Shown here: positions 1-4,485 of the stretch, one piece after another
Position numbering within the stretch: position 1 is the first letter of the stretch
How the letters are laid out: every line of letters starts with the position of its first letter
Assembly (NCBI GenBank): GCA_013152105.1
Contig: JAADHA010000448.1
Coordinates: 1-7,261, forward strand
From: Oligoflexia bacterium
GTDB taxonomy: Bacteria > Myxococcota_A > UBA796 > UBA2385
Reading direction: 5' to 3'
DNA: 7,261 nt
Position numbers and translations under genes: made by a program
The notes under the pieces: model-generated
The model's input: the letters and a program-made list of their open reading frames with translations, nothing else
Told to the model about the DNA's origin: nothing
The model's database searches: none

Positions 1-389
1 CGTTGCGGCTGGGGACGATCCTGGGACAAGGCCGCCACTTGGACCTCGGCGAAGGGATCCCCCGGGACGTCGGCGAAGACGGGGCGCTGCCCAGCGACCA
101 GGCAGGCCGCGCGGCTGGCGTTGTGCGGGCCCGCCCCGACCAGCAGATCGGCCCCCTGTGCGGCACTGGCCACCGCATCCAGCCAGCCCGGGCCTTCTTC
201 GGCGATCAGCACCGCGCCCTGGATCCCGGCGCCCTGTTCGAGTGCGTCCGGCGGGACCAGACCCGCGACCCGCACCTCATGCCCCGCGCCGCGCAGGGCG
301 TAGACGAAAGTTGCAGTTCGCAGCTCGGGAAAACCAGTTCGCAGGTGGGACCGGTCCGTGACCCGACCCACCACCAGGACCGTCGCCAC
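1..389 (-). CDS. Probable glycosyltransferase, N-terminal part (runs off left edge)
   Basis: The frame is open from a GTG at 389 to the window edge: 129 codons with the C-terminus missing. The protein begins with a hydrophobic strand (ATVLVVGRV), then a helix and a second strand (YALRGAGHEVRVAGL). This is the usual opening of the GT-B/GT4 glycosyltransferase Rossmann half. Later come LLVGAGPHNASRAACLVAG and FADVPGDPFAEVQ, which resemble the acceptor-side loop of such enzymes in polysaccharide loci. The catalytic nucleotide-sugar half is not in the window, so donor and acceptor are unknown. The GTG directly follows the TGA (390-392) of the Wzt-like ATPase gene. An AGGAGGGG Shine-Dalgarno (393-400) lies inside that gene, 3 to 5 bases before the start, which supports this start and translational coupling. 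The partner gene suggests surface-glycan assembly. Glycosyltransferase is an inference from fold pattern and context; another Rossmann-fold enzyme is possible. Confidence 0.6.
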   Translation of the reverse strand, partial: MATVLVVGRVTDRSHLRTGFPELRTATFVYALRGAGHEVRVAGLVPPDALEQGAGIQGAVLIAEEGPGWLDAVASAAQGADLLVGAGPHNASRAACLVAGQRPVFADVPGDPFAEVQVAALSQDRPQPQ

Positions 390-410
390 TCACCCCTCCT
401 GGTGGTGGGT
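366..410 (-). promoter_or_regulatory. Perfect 14-bp hairpin around the glycosyltransferase start codon
   Basis: Bases 366-379 (acccaccaccagga) and 397-410 (tcctggtggtgggt) are exact inverted repeats with a 17-base spacer. In the minus-strand mRNA the loop carries GGGG, the TGA stop of the ABC gene, the GTG start of the glycosyltransferase and GCGACGG. The AGGA half of the AGGAGGGG Shine-Dalgarno sits in the stem. No U-tract follows, so it is not an intrinsic terminator. A ribosome finishing the ABC gene would open the stem, which would make glycosyltransferase translation depend on upstream translation. The repeat is seen directly; the role is inferred. The arms lie in coding sequence (HHQ and VLVVG codons), so chance cannot be excluded. 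Confidence 0.6.
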
Positions 411-1886
411 GATGAGGCCCCAGGCGTGGTCGAGGAGCGCGATGCCGTGGTCCTCGATCGGAGACGCCACCTCGAAGTCGTAGAGCTGGTTGTGCCAGGC
501 GTGGGGCTTGAGGTGGTGCTCGTCGAAGACCGCGACGCTCAGGCGATAGCGGCCCGACAGCAAGGGGAGCGATCGCCACACGATGAAGAAGGTGTAGATC
601 CCGTGGTAGGTCCCGTCCAGCACGTCGTCATAGCGGCTGTTGGGGCCGTGGATGTAGACGCCATCGCTGCGGAAGATGGCCGCGCCGAAGATGGGATGGG
701 GGACGGGCTCGGTCGTGCGGAAGGTCACCGCCACCAGCAGGTCTTCGCCCGTGCGAAAGCGTTCTCGGGGTCGCCCACTGCTGTCCAGCAGGCGGACCGA
801 GATGATCCGAACCTCGCCGCTGCCCTGGATGATCGGGACATCGCCGTCCGTCACATCGGGGGCCTCCAGCGGCACCGGCCGGGCCCAGATCTTTGCCGGA
901 TCGTCGATGGCGCAGGCATCCATCACCGCTTGGCGCAGGCGAGGGTCATGGACGGTCGCCTGGTATTCGGCCGGTCGCAGGGGCGGGGTGGTCGCCGTAC
1001 CCGTGCGGTCCGGCGAGCGCCGATCGGTGCCAAAGGCGGGCACATTGCGGACCCGTCGGCCTCCGGCGGCACGCTCTCGCTCTACGTCCAGGTAGCTGTC
1101 GACGACATCTCGCGCCGGGCCGAACATGCGCACCTGACCGCCGTCCAGCCACAGCACGTCATCGCACAGATTGCGCACGGCGTGCAGGTCGTGGCTGACC
1201 AGGATGATGGTGCGGCCCGCGTCAAGGAAGTCCTCGATCTTGCGGATGCAGCGGCGCTGGAAGTACTGGTCGCCCACCGCGAGCACTTCATCGACCAGGA
1301 AGATCTCGCTGTCGGCGTGTGCGACGATCGAGAAGCCCAGCCGGAGCTGCATGCCGGCGGAGTAGGTGCGCACGGGCAGATCGATGAACGCGCCCAGCTC
1401 AGCAAAGGCGATGATGTCGGGGATGCGGGACTCGGTGTCGGCGTCGTCCATGCCCAGCAAGCGACAGTTGAGCCGGATGTTCTCGCGACCCGTGAAGTCC
1501 TGATGGAAGCCCAGACCCAGGTCGAGCAGGGTCGACAGGGTCGCCGCGACCTCGAGCGAACCTTCGGTGGGGCGCGTGATCCCACCGATGAGCTTGAGCA
1601 GCGTGGACTTGCCCGCACCGTTGGGGCCGATCACGCCGAAGCTGCGGCCGCGCTGAACATCGAAGTCGACGCCACGCAAGGCCCAGTGCTCGGTGTGGTG
1701 CGCCCGCCGGCCCAGGAATTCGTACACCCGACTGCGGTCATTGAGGAAGATGTCGAAGCGCTTGCCCAGGCCCTGGGCGCGCACGATGGGGGCGTCCACC
1801 GTCGGTGAGAGCAATTCGACGCGCTCGGCACCAAGAGCACGGCGCTCGTGCGGGATGTCGTCGGGGTCCAGGCTGACGGGTTTCAC
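390..1886 (-). CDS. Wzt-type polysaccharide ABC transporter ATP-binding protein with C-terminal carbohydrate-recognition-like domain
   Basis: This is the ATPase of an ABC-2 type exporter that moves O-antigen-like or capsule glycans across the inner membrane. Over 498 residues I see a nucleotide-binding domain (about 33-265) with Walker A GPNGAGKST (87-95, K93), the Wzt/KpsT-style GFHQDFTGREN loop (126-136), signature SAGMQ (176-180) replacing LSGGQ, Walker B IFLVDE (195-200), VLAVGD, and the switch histidine H232. SAGMQ and TGREN mark the polysaccharide-export subfamily. Residues about 350-475 (GEVRIISVRLLDSSGRP...FRTG...VTFRTTEPVPHPIFGAAIF) match the beta-sandwich Wzt C-terminal domain, which in Wzt reads the modified glycan end. 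An unusual linker of about 80 residues (271-350) joins the two. The start is a GTG; an in-frame TGA lies 11 codons upstream, so little extension is possible. A later GTG at residue 30 would also keep the whole ATPase domain. The Wzm permease partner is not adjacent on the upstream side. Confidence 0.93.
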   Translation of the reverse strand: MKPVSLDPDDIPHERRALGAERVELLSPTVDAPIVRAQGLGKRFDIFLNDRSRVYEFLGRRAHHTEHWALRGVDFDVQRGRSFGVIGPNGAGKSTLLKLIGGITRPTEGSLEVAATLSTLLDLGLGFHQDFTGRENIRLNCRLLGMDDADTESRIPDIIAFAELGAFIDLPVRTYSAGMQLRLGFSIVAHADSEIFLVDEVLAVGDQYFQRRCIRKIEDFLDAGRTIILVSHDLHAVRNLCDDVLWLDGGQVRMFGPARDVVDSYLDVERERAAGGRRVRNVPAFGTDRRSPDRTGTATTPPLRPAEYQATVHDPRLRQAVMDACAIDDPAKIWARPVPLEAPDVTDGDVPIIQGSGEVRIISVRLLDSSGRPRERFRTGEDLLVAVTFRTTEPVPHPIFGAAIFRSDGVYIHGPNSRYDDVLDGTYHGIYTFFIVWRSLPLLSGRYRLSVAVFDEHHLKPHAWHNQLYDFEVASPIEDHGIALLDHAWGLITHHQEG

Positions 1887-1915
1887 TTGGAGCGCTCGTG
1901 ACGGTAGTTTGGCCG

Positions 1916-1921
1916 ATCATA
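1916..1921 (-). promoter_or_regulatory. Possible -10 box (TATGAT) for the ABC ATPase/glycosyltransferase genes
   Basis: On the minus strand TATGAT matches the sigma70 -10 consensus at five of six bases and stands out in GC-rich DNA. It would give a leader of roughly 20-25 bases before the GTG at 1886. No good -35 sits 16-18 bases upstream; a TTGGGA at 1949-1954 is 27 bases away, too far. The call therefore rests on the -10 alone. Confidence 0.3.
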
Positions 1922-1980
1922 GCGTCGTTGTGGCGCGCGTGCGGCATCTCCCAAGTGCGCGGGCTCAGGCCGCGGAGTAT

Positions 1981-1986
1981 GAAGGG
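1981..1986 (+). promoter_or_regulatory. Shine-Dalgarno that selects the nuclease start
   Basis: GAAGGG lies 5-6 bases before the ATG at 1992. A GTG at 1986 in the same frame would overlap this site and have no site of its own, so the ATG is the better start. Confidence 0.5.
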
Positions 1987-1991
1987 TGGGC

Positions 1992-2606
1992 ATGAAGCGC
2001 ATCTCCCATGCTCGGCTCCATCTGGTGGTCGGCTCGGCTGTGATCTCGGTGTGGACCGGCTGCACCGGGATCGACAAGCTGGTGCCGGTGGTCGCCCCGA
2101 CCCAGGTCTGCGCCTCGCCCCGCGAAGAGACCGTGGCATGCACGCTGGACGGAGACACCTTTGATGTTTCTGCCTGCGGGGACCAGGGCGAGCGGATCCG
2201 CTTTCTGGGGGTCGCTGCTCCCGAGATCGCCCACGACCCCAAGCCGGCCGAGTGCTGGGGCGACGAAGCGGCTGCCTGGGTAGATGAACGCGTCACAGGC
2301 CGCCAGGTACGCCTGGAATTCGATTCTGAGTGTACGGATATCTACGGCCGCACCCTGGCCTGGATCTTCATCACGGGCGACCACTCCGATCCGCTCTACG
2401 ATGAGCTGGTGGATCTTGGAGGGATCGGCATCCTCGATGATGGCAGCTTTGATCTGTTGTTCAACGAATTCGTCGTGCGCGCCGGGCAGGCCGGTGTCTA
2501 TGACGAGAACTTCGCCCAGGACGTGCTCTACTATGATCGCATGGTGGCAGCGGCTGCTGCTGCCGAGGCGGACGGCTTGGGCATGTGGTCTGGCTGTGAC
2601 AAGTAG
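1992..2606 (+). CDS. Exported staphylococcal-nuclease-like (thermonuclease family) protein
   Basis: SNase-fold enzymes cleave phosphodiester bonds in DNA and RNA with calcium. From the ATG the protein has 204 residues. An N-terminal signal (KR...R, then hydrophobic 9-21) ends in WTGC (21-24). This looks like a lipobox with C24 as the lipidated residue, but Trp at -3 is atypical, so a secreted protein is also possible. The SNase domain spans about 48-200: LDGDTF (52-57), RIRFLGVAAPE (68-78), DIYGRTLAWIF (116-126), FNEFVVRAGQAGVY (157-170) and a C-terminal GLGMWSGC. The three catalytic residues of S. aureus nuclease map to R70, E78 and R120. The calcium ligand Asp40 maps to A75, while the two aspartates of DGD (53, 55) are kept. 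Seven cysteines (C24 included) suggest disulfides outside the cytoplasm. It stands alone, divergent from the export genes, and probably acts in the envelope or medium on nucleic acids. Confidence 0.87.
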   Translation: MKRISHARLHLVVGSAVISVWTGCTGIDKLVPVVAPTQVCASPREETVACTLDGDTFDVSACGDQGERIRFLGVAAPEIAHDPKPAECWGDEAAAWVDERVTGRQVRLEFDSECTDIYGRTLAWIFITGDHSDPLYDELVDLGGIGILDDGSFDLLFNEFVVRAGQAGVYDENFAQDVLYYDRMVAAAAAAEADGLGMWSGCDK

Positions 2607-2674
2607 GACTTGCGCCCACCCTGCTACAGTGGTTCGGCGCTGCTCGTGCCCCAGCAAGCAGCAGAGGAGAACTC
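2607..2674 (+). promoter_or_regulatory. Intergenic region with an extended -10 promoter candidate (2622-2630)
   Basis: TGCTACAGT at 2622-2630 reads as an extended -10 (TG, one base, then TACAGT; the last six match TATAAT at four positions) and would start a transcript about 38 bases before the ATG at 2675. No -35 match is found at 16-18 bases, as extended -10 promoters allow. No terminator hairpin with a T-run follows the nuclease gene, so read-through from it into the operon is possible. Confidence 0.35.
2663..2670 (+). promoter_or_regulatory. Shine-Dalgarno of the coiled-coil/acidic protein gene
   Basis: AGAGGAGA ends 4 bases before the ATG at 2675. It is a strong site and fixes the start of the first gene of the three-gene operon. 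Confidence 0.7.
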
Positions 2675-3940
2675 ATGGCGGATGATTCGGAGCTCAACCT
2701 CCCGCGTCTCGTGCAGGCGCTGGACGAGGTCGCTCGTTGGCGTCGCAGCCAGGAAGCTGCGGCCCGGTCGCGTCTGAACGAGATCGCTGGTGAACGGCAG
2801 CGCCTCGATGCAGACATCGAGGACCTCAAGCGGCAGCGCAAGACGCTCGTCGAGCTTGCCCGTGTGGTCGACGAAGATCTCGCGACCCTCCCCGACCGGG
2901 AGACCCGCCGAACTCGCGCGGCGGTAGATGCGGGCATTGACGCCGAAGTACAGGTCGTTGGCGAACGGAACCTGGTCTACACCGTCGCCGTGCAGGCGCG
3001 TGAAGACCGGGTCGCGGCGCTTCTCAGCCAACCTGAGATGGCACAGCTCGTTGAAGAATTCGAGCAGTTCCAGGAAGCCGAATCGATGCTCGGCGGGCTC
3101 CCCGAGGGATATCGCAAGGCCATTCTCGCGCACAACGAGACCGTGAAGGAGCGCCTCCGGCCGATCATGGATGCCGCACAGGCGCCGCTGCAGCCCGGCG
3201 TCAGCGCACCCGCGGCGATCACCGTGGTGGCCAGCCTCAATCCCGAGGGCGCCCCGCCAGAAGCCTTGGTCGTGCTGCTGCCCGTGCCCTTCGTGGTTCA
3301 CGATGAGTGGGCCGACCGGCCGGAAGACCTGTCGATGCTCCTCGCGCTGCGGGTGGTGGGCGCGATCGGTGCGACCCTGCAGGCGGTGGGCGCACCCGAT
3401 GCGCCAGTGCAGTATGTCGACTACCGCGGAAACCTGGCCGTCCAGGTGTGGCTGGGCGACGAAGAGATCGACGGCGACATCAAGGAAGTCTTCGTGACGC
3501 AGATCGATCGGATGCGAGAAGACGCGACCGAACTGGCGGCCGTCGGCCTCGAGCTGTACACGGCATGGTTGGACCCCGAGGTCGTGAACGCCGAAGAAGA
3601 GGACGAAGCATCGGACGCCGACGCTGACCCCGAAGCTGACGCCGACGCCGAAGCTGACGCTGATGCTGATGCTGATGCTGATGCTGATGCTGATGCTGAT
3701 GCTGATGCCGATGCTGTCGCGGGCATCGCTGTGCAAGCCACTTCAATCGCCGCGCTGAGCGAGATCGACAAGACGATCGACGAGGGCTACCTTTCGGCTG
3801 CCTCGGACAGCGAGGACACGCTGGACGACGTGATGATGGATGGAGATCTGGATGGAGTCATGGACGAACTCGTCGAAGACGAGGTGTCGGACGAGGGCAG
3901 TCCGTCGGGCGATGATGACGGCACCGATGAGGAGGGCTGA
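2675..3940 (+). CDS. Unrecognised coiled-coil protein with alpha/beta domain and Ala-Asp repeat acidic tail
   Basis: I do not recognise the family. The 421 residues fall into clear parts. Residues about 10-72 form a charged helix with heptad character (EVARWRRSQEAAARSRLNEI, then LKRQRKTLVELARVV), probably a coiled coil. Residues 90-168 are further helix rich in Glu, Gln and Arg. About 180-300 look globular, predicted strand-strand-helix-strand-helix: AITVVASL, EALVVLLPVPFVVH, LSMLLALRVVGAIGATLQ, VQYVDYRGNLAVQVWLG, and a final helix to AWL (296-299). From 306 onward the chain is almost all acidic, including (Ala-Asp) repeats at about 314-347 and a DE-rich end. There is no cysteine, signal peptide or membrane segment, so it is probably cytoplasmic. 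A strong AGAGGAGA site precedes the ATG. It is the first gene of an operon, one base upstream of a small winged-helix-like protein. A scaffold or partner-binding role is a guess from architecture alone. Confidence 0.85.
   Translation: MADDSELNLPRLVQALDEVARWRRSQEAAARSRLNEIAGERQRLDADIEDLKRQRKTLVELARVVDEDLATLPDRETRRTRAAVDAGIDAEVQVVGERNLVYTVAVQAREDRVAALLSQPEMAQLVEEFEQFQEAESMLGGLPEGYRKAILAHNETVKERLRPIMDAAQAPLQPGVSAPAAITVVASLNPEGAPPEALVVLLPVPFVVHDEWADRPEDLSMLLALRVVGAIGATLQAVGAPDAPVQYVDYRGNLAVQVWLGDEEIDGDIKEVFVTQIDRMREDATELAAVGLELYTAWLDPEVVNAEEEDEASDADADPEADADAEADADADADADADADADADADAVAGIAVQATSIAALSEIDKTIDEGYLSAASDSEDTLDDVMMDGDLDGVMDELVEDEVSDEGSPSGDDDGTDEEG
3659..3712 (+). repeat. Hexanucleotide tandem repeat (GCTGAT)8 plus GCCGAT, encoding Ala-Asp
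   Basis: Eight exact copies of GCTGAT occupy 3659-3706, followed by one variant GCCGAT (3707-3712), all in frame as Ala-Asp. Degenerate Ala-Asp/Glu codons (GCCGAC, GCTGAC, GCCGAA) extend the region upstream to about 3614. The exact copies use only GCT and GAT in a gene that otherwise prefers GCC/GCG and GAC, as expected of recent slippage expansion. A six-base unit lets copy number change without breaking the frame. Confidence 0.95.
3930..3935 (+). promoter_or_regulatory. Shine-Dalgarno AGGAGG within the end of the upstream gene
   Basis: A perfect AGGAGG ends 6 bases before the ATG at 3942 and overlaps the last codons of the preceding gene. It decides the start of the small winged-helix-like gene against an ATG 102 bases further upstream in the same frame (3840), which lies wholly inside the upstream gene. 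Confidence 0.85.
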
Positions 3941-3941
3941 G

Positions 3942-4436
3942 ATGCCTGGGGTCGATCTTTTCGAGAAGCTGACGCTGGGCGAGGTCGCGCGCTGGCTGGA
4001 CCTGCACCCGTTCGATCTGGCTCGGATCCTGGGCACGGTCGACGGTGGCTTGCCGCAAGACCTGCGCTTCTCTCATGGCGATGTGGACCGCCTGCGGGAC
4101 GTGGCGGGCGTCGAGACCTGGTGGACCGGCGATCTTCCGATCGCCGATGAGATCCGGGGTCGTGCGCTGGTGCGCTCCCTCGCATCTCATCTGGTCATCA
4201 GGGCTCGTGGTGACGACTGGATCTGTCGCGCAGACAACCTCTTTCGAGGGCTGGAACCGGCCGACCAGTGGGTAGTCCGTCGGGCCGTCAACCTCCTCAT
4301 TGTCAAGGGCGTCCTGGTCAGCGTGTCGCGGGCCACAGGCCTACACGTACGGCTCAGTAGCGATGGCAGGCGGCGCCTGCAGGCCCTGTCGGACGGGACC
4401 GATCTGCCAGAGTCGATGGAGGCCCTTTGGTCCTGA
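3942..4436 (+). CDS. Small HTH/winged-helix-like protein, function unknown
   Basis: The 164-residue protein starts one base after the TGA of the coiled-coil gene, with AGGAGG at ideal spacing, so the two are translationally coupled. Residues 11-55 (LTLGEVARWLDLHPFDLARIL...RFSHGDVDRLRDV) read like a MerR/excisionase-type helix-turn-helix. Residues about 105-150 read like a winged helix: helix ADQWVVRRAVNLLIVKG, then two strands VLVSVSRATG/LHVRLSS, then DGRRRLQAL, close to the LTxxGRxxL ending of MarR/PadR-type domains. The middle (60-100) has WWTGDLPIADEIRGRALV and the protein's only cysteine (C95). No membrane segment is present. DNA binding is plausible, but winged helices also serve as protein-protein modules. 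I know no family name for this arrangement. Its neighbours are an acidic coiled-coil protein and a membrane PEGA protein, which suggests a shared complex. Confidence 0.8.
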   Translation: MPGVDLFEKLTLGEVARWLDLHPFDLARILGTVDGGLPQDLRFSHGDVDRLRDVAGVETWWTGDLPIADEIRGRALVRSLASHLVIRARGDDWICRADNLFRGLEPADQWVVRRAVNLLIVKGVLVSVSRATGLHVRLSSDGRRRLQALSDGTDLPESMEALWS

Positions 4437-4485
4437 ACGCGGCCAGCAAGAAGCTCCCTTGCACCTTCGCAACGTGGGGGAAGCG

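Larger units (their letters stand above)
1887..1991. promoter_or_regulatory. Divergent intergenic region between the ABC ATPase and nuclease genes
   Basis: These 105 bases separate two divergent genes and must contain promoters for both, unless transcription starts inside the opposite gene. Apart from one TATGAT box on the minus strand I find no convincing paired -35/-10 elements, no clear operator palindrome and no terminator. Confidence 0.5.

Noticed and set aside
3..1808. Plus-strand open frame of 601 codons antisense to the glycosyltransferase and ABC genes
   Set aside because: It lies exactly opposite two genes with clear family motifs, crosses both without regard to their junction and has no domain of its own. 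GC-rich codon bias commonly leaves such an antisense frame open.
1965..2657. Minus-strand 230-codon frame opposite the nuclease gene
   Set aside because: The plus strand encodes a recognisable nuclease domain with catalytic residues; the minus frame shows no domain or ribosome site.
2639..2662. GCTGCT/AGCAGC inverted repeat in the leader of the coiled-coil gene
   Set aside because: Only six base pairs with a 12-base loop and no extension; too weak to call a regulatory hairpin or terminator.
3614..3712. Possible CRISPR or other interspersed repeat array
   Set aside because: The repeats are direct tandem codon units with no spacers and lie within a coding frame.
2624..3736. Minus-strand 370-codon frame with an Ile-Ser repeat
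   Set aside because: The Ile-Ser run is the reverse complement of the Ala-Asp repeat. The plus-strand frame has the Shine-Dalgarno, coupling to the next gene and a sensible coiled-coil composition.
3840..3941. Upstream extension of the winged-helix-like gene to the ATG at 3840
   Set aside because: The 34 extra codons lie inside the previous gene, are Arg/Met/Thr-rich out-of-frame sequence, and the AGGAGG site points to 3942.
4300..4485. Upstream extension of the PEGA gene to 4300
   Set aside because: It overlaps the end of the previous gene, adds four cysteines to an otherwise cysteine-free protein and has no good ribosome site.
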